DNA of 64,000 nt, from NCBI GenBank assembly GCA_016744295.1, contig JADGEQ010000017.1, positions 1-64,000 on the forward strand, written 5' to 3'. The notes under the pieces were generated by a model. It worked only from the letters and a program-made list of their open reading frames with translations. It made no database searches and was not told the DNA's origin. The DNA is from Desulfobacteraceae bacterium. Its GTDB lineage: Bacteria > Desulfobacterota > Desulfobacteria > Desulfobacterales > Desulfobacteraceae. Shown here in pieces: positions 1-6,935 of the stretch; position 1 is the first letter of the stretch; each line of letters opens with the position of its first letter. The translations under genes and the position numbers were made by a program.

Positions 1-236
1 TAAAAACAATATGGTAAATCATTTTTTAAAAAAGCCCCAGCACATCCAACATTGAATCCTTTTACAACTGAAATAAAATGTTGTGCTTTTCCTTCTTTAT
101 AAAGGGTCTGATAATTATTCAAGATTTGATCGTATGCATCATTTGATAAAAGTCCTTTTAATTTAGCATCTTCAAACATTTTTAATTTGTATTTTACAAT
201 CATTTCCAAATCGTTAAGCTTTGCTTTTTTTATCAT
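1..236 (-). CDS. GNAT-family N-acetyltransferase, N-terminal part
   Basis: This reading frame enters from the right and runs off the left edge, so only about 78 N-terminal residues are visible. The start ATG (positions 234-236) sits behind a GGTGA-like ribosome site. The protein begins MIKKAKLNDLEMIVKYKLKM, the usual opening of GNAT acetyltransferases, in which the first strand and helix carry the DLE and R/K-M/F pattern. The acetyl-CoA loop would lie outside the window. It directly follows attC site 263-389, so it is most simply the first gene of the next integron cassette. The substrate is unknown. The family call rests on the N-terminus only. Confidence 0.6.
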   Translation of the reverse strand, partial: MIKKAKLNDLEMIVKYKLKMFEDAKLKGLLSNDAYDQILNNYQTLYKEGKAQHFISVVKGFNVGCAGAFLKNDLPYCF

Positions 237-262
237 TTCACCAACTTTATTTGCTTCTTTGT

Positions 263-389
263 TTTTAACGCATGCTTCACCCAACGGGTGCTGAAGCACG
301 ACAGTGTTTGATATTTAAAAACCACCGAGCGAAGAATACGACCGAAAAAACGCACTTGCACCCGGTCGGCGTGAAAGCAATTGTTGGGC
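263..389 (-). repeat. integron attC site (cassette of gene 406-768)
   Basis: This is a 127-bp imperfect palindrome bounded on the minus strand by the core sites GCCCAAC and GTTAAAA. Its arms around the HS-type stem (on the plus strand GCTTCACCCAACGGGTGC against GCACCCGGTCGGCGTGAAAGC) pair with a few unpaired extra bases, as attC sites do. It lies 16 bp after the stop of gene 406-768. Its first core, GCCCAAC, is exactly complementary to the leading core GTTGGGC of the same cassette at 826-832, which is the signature of a cassette once closed into a circle. Confidence 0.82.
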
Positions 390-405
390 TTTTCAGATAC
401 TCAAA

Positions 406-768
406 TCAACCGTTTGTTTTTGTAAGTACAAAAACAAAAAAGCTATACGTCATACACAATATGATGAGAATAACAGTCCCCGTAAAACATAATAAAAAAT
501 ATCTCTTTATTTTAGCGGTATTCGTATTGATATTTTGTAATTCTGGATCGTCAATTTTGCTTAATACACTATCATATGAATGAAATGGTCCAGCAAATTC
601 ATCAATTTTAATGTTCTTTGCTAATAATTCATGTGTATGGTTTTTATAAATATGATCTCTTAGTTTTATGTGACTTAAGATCGTGAGAATACATAATGGA
701 ATTGTTAAAAGCCCCATAAAAGCTGTAGCAGCTATAACTATCAAAAAAAAGATATGGGATAATTCCAT
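406..768 (-). CDS. cassette-encoded protein with two membrane segments
   Basis: This 120-residue protein belongs to no family I recognise. A hydrophobic helix spans about residues 5-33 and a second about 88-114. Between them is a polar stretch of about 55 residues containing KIDEFAGPF and a DDPELQN segment. The layout suggests an inner-membrane hairpin protein with a soluble middle domain. The gene fills an integron cassette spanning 269-831 and is followed by attC 263-389. No promoter is evident, so expression probably depends on upstream cassettes or an external promoter. The low GC content is unlike the core genes of this window and fits horizontal acquisition. Function is unknown. Confidence 0.6.
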   Translation of the reverse strand: MELSHIFFLIVIAATAFMGLLTIPLCILTILSHIKLRDHIYKNHTHELLAKNIKIDEFAGPFHSYDSVLSKIDDPELQNINTNTAKIKRYFLLCFTGTVILIILCMTYSFFVFVLTKTNG

Positions 769-825
769 TTTGGGTTTAACCTTAAGTTATTATTTGCATA
801 CTTTCAGTATAGAAGTTCGCAAGAT

Positions 826-885
826 GCCCAACGCTGCTATTCAGCCGCGCGGCTTTTTGCGTCGGCTGAAATAGCCTTGTTATAT
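826..885 (-). repeat. integron attC site (cassette of gene 837-1586)
   Basis: This is a compact 60-bp attC. On the plus strand it runs from GCCCAAC to GTTATAT. The stem GCTATTCAGCCG pairs with CGGCTGAAATAGC, leaving one extra base, the extrahelical base expected for strand-selective folding. The first minus-strand core (ATATAAC) complements the leading core GTTATAT of its cassette at 1590-1596. The stop codon of gene 837-1586 lies inside this site. Confidence 0.87.
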
Positions 886-1586
886 GAAAGCCTAATGGGT
901 TCGCTGACAAGTTTTTCTGTTTCTACAACATACGCTATGTCGGAAATATCCCCAATTTTTAGTTTAAATGGTCCCGAACCTTTGATTTGCTTTAAAGAAA
1001 TTCGCCACTCAAACTGCCAATTAAATTCATTAAACTTGTTGAATATAGATAGATTGTGATGGTGATTTTTTCTGTCTAAATACGTTATCTTTTTAGCAAC
1101 CTGATTATTTTGTTCCAACGTATAGATATTCGGATTATTATTTAACGCTTTTTTCAACCTTTTAATAAAAGTAGAAATATCTTTCCCGCCAATAAAAACA
1201 GCTTTGTTACCAAATTTTGTAAATTTATTGGAAAGAGTTAACCCCCTTTCACCACATCCCAGAATATCGTTGTCACTTATCATTGTCATACTGAAAATAT
1301 TTGTTTGATCATGATGTGCTTCCCATACATCTACTTTACCTATGATACCTTCAAGAATTTGCCCATTGAGCTCAAATATACCATCATCAGGTGAATAACT
1401 CGCAAATAGTCCTTCATGTGGATCTCCTCGTAATGAAGGATCTGTATCTTCATAATTTTTGAAAAATTCAACGGTCTTCATAAATAATAGTCCCTCGTTA
1501 ATGAAGGAGCTTACATAACGTTCATCCATAAATTTTATGAGTAGGCGATGACGATTTTCAGGACTGGTCATGAGAATTTCTTTCAA
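837..1586 (-). CDS. cassette-encoded conserved hypothetical protein
   Basis: The protein has about 249 residues. The reading frame can start at a TTG (1586) or at ATG 1571 (MTSPENRHRL); neither has a strong ribosome site. It appears soluble. An early segment contains FINEGLLFMKTVEFFKNYED followed by LRGDPHEG, a combination of aromatic residues with an R-G-D-x-x-E-G motif that I have seen in uncharacterised proteins but cannot assign to a function. Near the C-terminus is FEWRISLK. The last residues (ADAKSRAAE) are encoded by one arm of attC 826-885, so the gene has borrowed its end from the recombination site. The cassette spans 832-1595. Its role is unknown; many such cassette genes serve defence or stress responses, but nothing here proves that. 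Confidence 0.65.
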   Translation of the reverse strand: MKEILMTSPENRHRLLIKFMDERYVSSFINEGLLFMKTVEFFKNYEDTDPSLRGDPHEGLFASYSPDDGIFELNGQILEGIIGKVDVWEAHHDQTNIFSMTMISDNDILGCGERGLTLSNKFTKFGNKAVFIGGKDISTFIKRLKKALNNNPNIYTLEQNNQVAKKITYLDRKNHHHNLSIFNKFNEFNWQFEWRISLKQIKGSGPFKLKIGDISDIAYVVETEKLVSEPIRLSYNKAISADAKSRAAE

Positions 1587-1589
1587 AGC

Positions 1590-1723
1590 ATATAACGGTT
1601 TGGTTGAGGGGCGGAAACACTAAACTGGGCTAAAGAAGCACATGGGATTTTCGACTAAGGATTCCTTTGTATACACCCCAGAGCGAGAGCGTGTTTTCGT
1701 CCCTCTCGCACCAGTTGTTATGC
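1590..1723 (-). repeat. integron attC site (cassette of gene 1745-2182)
   Basis: This is a 134-bp attC with plus-strand ends ATATAAC and GTTATGC. The inner arms (AACGGTTTGGTTGAGGGGCGG and its partner around 1691-1719) pair imperfectly with several mismatches. The minus-strand first core GCATAAC is complementary to GTTATGC at 2237-2243, the leading core of the same cassette. Confidence 0.8.
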
Positions 1724-1744
1724 TATAGTTTTTACAGTGGTGGT

Positions 1745-2182
1745 CTACTCGTTTACTTTTGAATCAACGAATGAGTAACCTACTTTCTCATCTGAGGATT
1801 CATCAATTGCAACTGAGAAAAATTCAATCTGTCCTTTTGCAATGAATTTATATTTATATGACTCAGGCTTGGACATTCTTTTTGGTGCAATTTCATGAAA
1901 TAGACCGTCTTTAAGCCACCAGTTGCCTGTCTCGACTTTTCGGCTTAAGAATTTATCTTTTTTATCGTAATACTTTAATATAAGTTTATAAGTACCATCG
2001 GAATGTCGATTTTGCTCCCACTTGCGCCAGTATTCCCCTTCTTCATTGAATTGTTTTCCTGCCCATTTTCCAACAAAGCTCAAATCGTTAGTTACATCAG
2101 CTGGAACTGTGTATTTAGCAACACATCCCGAAGTTGCTAATGTGAGTAGTAAAAGTGGCAATAAAGTTCTGAATATTTTCAT
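1745..2182 (-). CDS. cassette-encoded small lipoprotein
   Basis: This is a 145-residue exported lipoprotein. The N-terminus has a basic residue, a leucine-rich helix and the lipobox ATSGC, giving a lipidated cysteine at residue 20. The mature part is beta-rich and hydrophilic, with FVGKWAGKQFNEEGEYWRKW near its start and no motif I can name; it resembles the small single-domain lipoproteins of the lipocalin-like type, but that is only an impression. AGAGGATT upstream supports the ATG at 2182. The cassette spans 1596-2242. Secreted or membrane-anchored products are common among integron cassettes. Confidence 0.7.
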   Translation of the reverse strand: MKIFRTLLPLLLLTLATSGCVAKYTVPADVTNDLSFVGKWAGKQFNEEGEYWRKWEQNRHSDGTYKLILKYYDKKDKFLSRKVETGNWWLKDGLFHEIAPKRMSKPESYKYKFIAKGQIEFFSVAIDESSDEKVGYSFVDSKVNE

Positions 2183-2236
2183 TAATAATCCTCTTTGAAT
2201 TAGTATTGAATTCGATAATAGTTATTTTGGTTGAAA

Positions 2237-2286
2237 GCATAACAGGCAGTTCTGCCGTGTTTATCGGCAGAAACTGCTTGTTGTGT
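2237..2286 (-). repeat. integron attC site, shortest of the array
   Basis: This 50-bp attC runs on the plus strand from GCATAAC to GTTGTGT. The stem GGCAGTTCTGCCG pairs with CGGCAGAAACTGC with one extra base. The expected partner core of its own cassette (GTTGTGT on the minus strand further right) was not found, so the element to the right may have been lost or disrupted. The 240 bases between this site and the dehydrogenase gene at 2529 hold nothing I recognise. Confidence 0.82.
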
Positions 2287-2528
2287 TTCCTATGGTTAGA
2301 CTCAGAATCCCAATTAATTTATGAAAGAACGCTTCACTCCAGCCTTATTGCATGTTTCAGGATTGATGTATCCACAAGTTAGGAAGCCCTTTCCGGCCTT
2401 GATTATCAAAAGAGGTCTTTTCAACTCAAACCTCATTTTTTAACTGACTCACGACAATCTCTCCAATGTTCCCTGACCTGCCCCCTTTACTTGAAGCTAT
2501 GAATCGCTATTTCATTTAACTGTTTATG

Positions 2529-3662
2529 TTAACAGGAACGGCAATGAGCAATTGATTCCATGATTTGGTTAATACCCTCTTCGGGACTGAGATTTTCGGT
2601 TAAAATTTCCGACATGATCTCAATAATTGGCGAATGTACGCCCAGTTGCCGCAAAAAATCCCGTGTTGGAATAATGGATGCGAAGCTTTCTATAGTCTTC
2701 TCTTTCGATATCAATGACATGGCGGAACGGATATCTTTCCCTGCCCTTAAATGTCTTACCACATTCTGGCCGGCTTCGAAATTTCGTGTGAAGCGAAAGA
2801 GATGGTAGTCGCTCATGACTCCGCCTCCAATGGGAACGGAACGAAAATTAAAAGGTATTTTCTGAAGCTGGCATGCCAGGCGTCGGAGTTTTTGGGGAAA
2901 CTGAACTACAAATACCGCCTGTTCATATTCCGCAAGTCCCAGAGTGGCAATGGATGCGACACTGGAATTGCCATATATTTCACTGGCCATTCCCGTCGCA
3001 AGGGAATGAATATTTTTCATTGGTCCTGCCAGTCCCAATTTTCTGCGGTTTCTTGATTGGAGGGTTTTTAAACTGGATCCCCGAAATAATTCTGCAATCC
3101 GGGACGTATTATTCGACGGACCGGCCAGTTCCATAAGCATCGGGTCACCCATTCCCAAATCGAATGCCAGATTACCGCCTAGCCCCACAACCGAATTTAT
3201 ATGCAACACCTCATCGATTACTTCATGGGCAAATTTCTGACTCAAAACCTCCATTCCCTTGGAAACGGAGAAGGTCACACAGCTATCGAATGCGGTAAGG
3301 GGTACACCGGCGGATACGATTTCCCCCAAAGCCTCTCTGAGGGAATTGGATGATATGGCGGGGATAAAAAGTGTCTGGATTTTTCCTCGGAAATACTGTC
3401 GGAAATCGGAAAGGGAATAAAAAGAAACATTTTCGGGAAGCGCTATCCAGGCTGCGGCATCCGTATTACCGGATTGTCTTATTTTTTGCCCGAAAAATTT
3501 ATCTACAATTCGGGAGGCTCTCGCCTCGGCGACTTTGGTCTCATCCCGCATAAGAAATAGGATTTGCCAATCTTTATATTTTGCCGCAAGTGTTTTGGCC
3601 AGAACCCAACCGAAATTGCCGCCTATAATCACAATCTGGGGATATTGGGGGAAGGTCTTCAT
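2529..3662 (-). CDS. NAD-dependent glycerol-3-phosphate dehydrogenase-like protein
   Basis: This 377-residue protein has a GpsA fold. An N-terminal Rossmann segment (IVIIGGNFGWVLAKTLA) has an altered glycine motif, GGNFG rather than GxGxxG. VSKGME follows near residue 130. The C-terminal helical domain carries LAGPMKNIHSLATGM and TLGLAEY, matching the GpsA catalytic lysine region and the NAKAALITRGLAE block. GpsA normally reduces dihydroxyacetone phosphate to sn-glycerol-3-phosphate for phospholipids. The protein is longer (about 330 residues is usual) and diverged, so the substrate could differ, for example another polyol phosphate or an opine-type product. It stands alone on the minus strand among accessory genes. 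A ribosome-site-like AAAGGA lies 16 bases before the ATG. Confidence 0.75.
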   Translation of the reverse strand: MKTFPQYPQIVIIGGNFGWVLAKTLAAKYKDWQILFLMRDETKVAEARASRIVDKFFGQKIRQSGNTDAAAWIALPENVSFYSLSDFRQYFRGKIQTLFIPAISSNSLREALGEIVSAGVPLTAFDSCVTFSVSKGMEVLSQKFAHEVIDEVLHINSVVGLGGNLAFDLGMGDPMLMELAGPSNNTSRIAELFRGSSLKTLQSRNRRKLGLAGPMKNIHSLATGMASEIYGNSSVASIATLGLAEYEQAVFVVQFPQKLRRLACQLQKIPFNFRSVPIGGGVMSDYHLFRFTRNFEAGQNVVRHLRAGKDIRSAMSLISKEKTIESFASIIPTRDFLRQLGVHSPIIEIMSEILTENLSPEEGINQIMESIAHCRSC

Positions 3663-3808
3663 GGTAGTCTTTTTTGCATCCTTTCTTTACTCGTAAAATT
3701 TTAAGTGGTATCCGTTGTCAGTTGTATAAATTTTTTCAAATAGTTAGAGGAATTAAATAATATTTTATCCTTTTATTATATCTGCTTGAATTGATAAGCT
3801 TTTTGGCA

Positions 3809-3893
3809 TTCAATGCGCCGCAGGCGCATTGAACGATCAAGGTCACTTGCGCCGCTAAAAAGCTTGCTGTGTAGCGGCGCAGACGTTATCGGT
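3809..3893. repeat. two adjacent inverted repeats between gpsA-like gene and gene 3921-4748
   Basis: A perfect palindrome (3809-3833, arms of 11 bases, TTCAATGCGCC and GGCGCATTGAA around a 3-base loop) is followed by a second stem, GCGCCGCTA with TAGCGGCGC (about 3849-3881), and then GTTATCG. The second part has the shape of an attC stem plus a core, but the spacing on the two sides is unequal and no complementary cassette core was found. It may be a degenerate attC or a terminator for the gene ending at 3921. Confidence 0.4.
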
Positions 3894-3920
3894 GTCAAGT
3901 GAACCGCCTGGTTCGACCAT

Positions 3921-4748
3921 TTATTGATCATATTTTTTGTATCTCCCCCATTGATACAGAAGGTGATCCAAATGAAAAGGGCTCATTACAAGCATCCTTG
4001 AAATGACTTGTGAGAGAACAAAATGCTCCTTTGAGCTCATTTTTTTGCAATCATCAAGTCCAAGTAAGGATGGAAATTCTTTTTTAAAATGGTGGTCTAC
4101 TTTAACAAAACGGTCACATCCAATATCTTTTAGAAAATCACAAATTAAGGCTGTTCCTACATTGTAAATTTGCTTTGGGAATTCTGATACATATTCCCAA
4201 ATTTCCTCCCCTGTACTTTTATTTATCTCATCAAGCTCCTGATAAAATGTCTCAATGCCATTATCAAGACGGTTTGCCATTTCTTGAGTTCCGTCCAAAA
4301 TTACGGCAATCATTCTGTTTTTAAATTTATTGGATTTAAGATCGTATTTCTCTTTTTGTTGTATTTTAGTTGCAATTTCATGCAGTTTTAAAGGTTCCCA
4401 ATTATGATCTTTAATAAATTCTTCTTTAGAATAAATTACAGCCAAACATTTGGGCAGCATGCTTGGAGAGGGAATGCTTCCCGATATGGATGATAAATAT
4501 TTTCTCAATGGAGCATATGTAAAGCAACAAGTGAAAAAAGTTTTCATTAAATCGGGAATGTCTTTAGGCCGCTTAGGAATTTCCCAATGTTTGAAAAATG
4601 CAATTATACATTTTCTGTCGAGCTTATCCATTGGAATATTTTGATCATAAGCGAAACGTATTAGTTTATCTCGCCGCATCATTAATTCAAAATGAACAGC
4701 TTTGATTTCGTTCTGATTGATATGTTGATCGAATCTTGATTTTGCCAT
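3921..4748 (-). CDS. possible HhH-GPD DNA glycosylase-like protein
   Basis: This is a soluble, mainly helical protein of 275 residues. The region around residues 190-235 (VGTALICDFLKDIGCDRFVK followed by VDHHFKKEFPSLLGLD) resembles the helix-hairpin-helix and following helix of HhH-GPD glycosylases such as OGG1 relatives, where a 'G-x-G-x-x-x-A' turn precedes a lysine and a catalytic aspartate. Here K and D appear as FVKVDHHF, a plausible catalytic pair. The rest is not recognisable. AAGGAT before the ATG supports the start. It lies upstream of gpsA-like and downstream of a GIY-YIG nuclease gene in the same direction. Two putative DNA-acting enzymes side by side suggest repair or defence. The assignment is tentative. 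Confidence 0.45.
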   Translation of the reverse strand: MAKSRFDQHINQNEIKAVHFELMMRRDKLIRFAYDQNIPMDKLDRKCIIAFFKHWEIPKRPKDIPDLMKTFFTCCFTYAPLRKYLSSISGSIPSPSMLPKCLAVIYSKEEFIKDHNWEPLKLHEIATKIQQKEKYDLKSNKFKNRMIAVILDGTQEMANRLDNGIETFYQELDEINKSTGEEIWEYVSEFPKQIYNVGTALICDFLKDIGCDRFVKVDHHFKKEFPSLLGLDDCKKMSSKEHFVLSQVISRMLVMSPFHLDHLLYQWGRYKKYDQ

Positions 4749-4854
4749 CTATCCGAATCCTTGTAATGCGTAATTTGTTGAAGGCCGCGCCGCAACACTT
4801 CAGCGTTGCGCTGCTTTTTGCGCGTTGCCCTGAAAGCGCCTTACTATTGCCACA

Positions 4855-5712
4855 TCAATTATCATTAAGACCAAATTTGCTACGAGAAAGAAGAACATCC
4901 TTCCAATAGCTTTCTCTTTTTATTACATATTGTTCACTATCGCGCGAAGAGGCTTGTTCTAATAAACTAATCTGGAAATACTTCCGGGCATAATCAGCAC
5001 CGTTGTTTTCCAAAGCCAGTAGTTTTTTCAGTAATTTATTATTGCCGTGGCCTCCGGTTCGAAAATAATTACCCCACCTCGACCAGATACCTTCTTCTCC
5101 ATAGGCAGAACCTACGTAACGTAGGCCAGTGTCAGTATCTGTAATGAGGTAGATGCCCTGGCAGTGCATTAATGCGGCCATCCAGTCCGGTTTTGAGTCT
5201 TGCCACAACTTTTCTAATGTTGCGTAATTATGATTAATATTAGCATATCCAGGAAACTCTTCTCCAATATATGGCTCAGGCAAGATTTCTGCTACAGACA
5301 TATTTAACAACATGCTTTCTGGTTTGCGCCCTTTCGCACGGGCATTTTTCATACATCGGATAACAAGTCGACCAATAAGAGGTTCGCCTTGCTGGCTTAA
5401 GTCTACTTTATAGAATATGCCTTCTTTACCTGAATGATCCTTGCCTGGTTCATAAGAAATAACTTTAAAAATGCCACTGAATAACCAACGATCAGTTTCG
5501 CTCGGTAGTTCAATTATTGAAAAAATATATTTCCTATTCCAACAGTGGTTTGAATGGAAATCCCCATTCCAGATGTTTTGCCATTCATTAAAACTTCTTG
5601 TGAATACATCAATCGGACGAGTTTGATCTGCTTTCTGAGCAACATGAATCTTGACTTCATCCCAATTAATTTCAGGGAAAAGAAGTTCTATATGTATTGC
5701 CTTATCATTCAA
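4855..5712 (-). CDS. GIY-YIG nuclease family protein
   Basis: I place the start at the TTG ending at 5712 because AAGGAG lies seven bases before it; a longer frame to 5772 lacks a ribosome site. The protein of about 285 residues has a long N-terminal domain with SFNEWQNIWNGDF and WLFSGIFKVISYE. The C-terminal GIY-YIG domain starts at about residue 190: GIYLITDTDTGLRYVGSAYG, then WSRWGNYF carrying the expected arginine, and a late region with SEQYVIKRESYW supplying the glutamate. GIY-YIG enzymes cut DNA in a metal-dependent way. This two-domain type is common in accessory islands, where it is usually uncharacterised. It is next to the glycosylase-like gene, with an imperfect GC-rich inverted repeat between them (about 4785-4846). 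Confidence 0.72.
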   Translation of the reverse strand: MNDKAIHIELLFPEINWDEVKIHVAQKADQTRPIDVFTRSFNEWQNIWNGDFHSNHCWNRKYIFSIIELPSETDRWLFSGIFKVISYEPGKDHSGKEGIFYKVDLSQQGEPLIGRLVIRCMKNARAKGRKPESMLLNMSVAEILPEPYIGEEFPGYANINHNYATLEKLWQDSKPDWMAALMHCQGIYLITDTDTGLRYVGSAYGEEGIWSRWGNYFRTGGHGNNKLLKKLLALENNGADYARKYFQISLLEQASSRDSEQYVIKRESYWKDVLLSRSKFGLNDN

Positions 5713-5963
5713 GTCAACTCTCCTTTTTAATTTTTTGGCAAATATGAAGTTCACTATCTTGCCTACGTGCAAATTGAACTCACTGGCTTGTCCACGTGCA
5801 GTGGTTTGTTCAACGGCCCGGGGAAGTGGGGTGGATCATTCACCTTAACTGCTGCTGAAGATTTGCTTCGCTTTGCCCGTTATAAAAAATCTGCGGCGCA
5901 GTCCGTAGCATTTTTTTTGTTTTACAAATTTTCAAAGGCATTGTGTTTTTAATAAAGAGACAC
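5713..5963. other. intergenic stretch before the toxin-antitoxin operon
   Basis: No gene is supported here. Between 5811 and 5876 there is a possible remnant of another attC (GTTCAAC at one end, GTTATAA at the other), but its arms pair poorly, so it is not called. Confidence 0.3.
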
Positions 5964-6007
5964 TTGAAATTTAAATAATAAAGCGTATACTAATTGTAAT
6001 GACATTA
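5964..6007 (+). promoter_or_regulatory. promoter and operator of the dinJ-yafQ type operon
   Basis: A sigma-70 promoter is readable: -35 TTGAAA (5964-5969), a 16-base spacer and -10 TATACT (5986-5991). Immediately downstream, over the expected transcription start, is the palindrome TAATGACATTA (5997-6007). The antitoxin has a ribbon-helix-helix N-terminus and such antitoxins repress their own promoter, so this palindrome is the likely operator. Confidence 0.5.
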
Positions 6008-6039
6008 TCAATACAAATTCTTCTGACAAGGAGGAAATC

Positions 6040-6300
6040 ATGGCAAAAACAGCAGTGATTCAAACCCGTGTAGATCCGGCGATAAAACAACATGCACAAA
6101 CAATATTAAAAAAGTTGAACATTTCAATGTCCGAGGCGATCTCAATGTATCTTTCACAAATAACACTTCATAATGGGATACCTTTTGAATTAAAAATTCC
6201 GAATGATATTACGGAAAGAACTCTTAAGGATGCTGATAATGGCAAAGGACTTCATACTGTTAATTCTGTTGATGACCTTTTTCAGGAGCTTGATAATTGA
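6040..6300 (+). CDS. dinJ: RelB/DinJ-type antitoxin
   Basis: This 86-residue protein starts at an ATG with a strong AAGGAGG. The N-terminus (MAKTAVIQTRVDPAIKQHAQ) is the DNA-binding ribbon-helix-helix of RelB/DinJ proteins, followed by LNISMSEAISMYLSQI, the second helix. The C-terminal part, from about residue 50, should wrap the toxin. It neutralises the YafQ-type toxin encoded next, whose TTG start overlaps this stop codon. The complex probably represses the promoter at 5964-6007. It sits in an acquired region, where such pairs often stabilise DNA. Confidence 0.86.
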   Translation: MAKTAVIQTRVDPAIKQHAQTILKKLNISMSEAISMYLSQITLHNGIPFELKIPNDITERTLKDADNGKGLHTVNSVDDLFQELDN

Positions 6301-6566
6301 GCCTGCATTACACAACTCAATTCAAAAAAGACTATAAAAAAGTTAAAAAACAAAATAAGGATTTGTCAAAATTAAAGATCGTTATTGAAAAATTGCTTGA
6401 CCAACAAACATTAGAACCCAGATATAAAGACCATCAATTAACAGGTAATTGGAAAAACCACCGGGATTGCCATATTGAACCAGACTGGATTCTTTTATAT
6501 CAACTAACTGAGAATACACTTATTTTAGAAAGAACCGGAAGCCATTCTGAACTTTTCAAGAAATAA
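6297..6566 (+). CDS. yafQ: YafQ-type mRNA interferase toxin
   Basis: This 89-residue RelE/ParE-superfamily toxin starts at a TTG that overlaps the antitoxin stop (TTGA). It retains the YafQ active-site set: His in KDHQL (about residue 45), His and Asp/Trp in CHIEPDW (about 57-63), and the late His in RTGSHSELF. YafQ cleaves mRNA on the ribosome at in-frame codons, E. coli YafQ preferring AAA followed by A or G. All catalytic residues are present, so the toxin is predicted active and dependent on the antitoxin. The TTG start and translational coupling should keep toxin below antitoxin. Confidence 0.9.
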   Translation: MSLHYTTQFKKDYKKVKKQNKDLSKLKIVIEKLLDQQTLEPRYKDHQLTGNWKNHRDCHIEPDWILLYQLTENTLILERTGSHSELFKK

Positions 6567-6630
6567 ATAGTCTTTATATCAGTTAATCGAATATATACCA
6601 ATCTGGCGTTCTCTAATTTCCACACCAACA

Positions 6631-6888
6631 TTAATTACATGCTTCATCAATCTCATAATCTGAATCAGGAACTGCCTCTCCTGTGATGCATGAGAAACAA
6701 GCATTACCTGTAATTGCTGATCCAATTACCCAAATTGGATTACCACAATTACATTTAACTCCTGATTTATAATCTTTTAATGCGGCCTTTAAACCTGTTT
6801 CTATTTCTTCTCGGCTTGTGCCAGGATTGCTTTTTATATGTTGTTTAACATATTCGTTCATTTGGATAGGTGCAAAGCCTGTTTTCAT
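6631..6888 (-). CDS. small cysteine-containing protein, possible zinc ribbon
   Basis: I start this gene at ATG 6888 because AGGA lies just before it; an upstream ATG at 6921 would add 11 residues. The protein of about 85 residues has a helical N-terminus (MNEYVKQHIKSNPGTSREEI) and then CNCGNPIWVIGSA followed by CFSC, four closely spaced cysteines suited to bind one zinc. The C-terminus is acidic. Small proteins of this type occur in many bacteria without a known role. It is downstream of the CoiA-like gene on the same strand, which also carries several CxxC pairs. Confidence 0.55.
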   Translation of the reverse strand: MKTGFAPIQMNEYVKQHIKSNPGTSREEIETGLKAALKDYKSGVKCNCGNPIWVIGSAITGNACFSCITGEAVPDSDYEIDEACN

Positions 6889-6935
6889 TTCATTCCTTTT
6901 TTTGTTGATTGTATCATCCAAAGCGCTTTACTGTG

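Noticed and set aside
4776..4846. Imperfect GC-rich inverted repeat between GIY-YIG and glycosylase-like genes as an attC
   Set aside because: The arms pair with gaps and no core of the GTTRRRY/RYYYAAC type with a complementary partner was found. It may be a degenerate site but is not supported.
5811..5885. Possible attC between GTTCAAC and GTTATAA
   Set aside because: The arms share only a few paired bases, and no matching cassette core exists.
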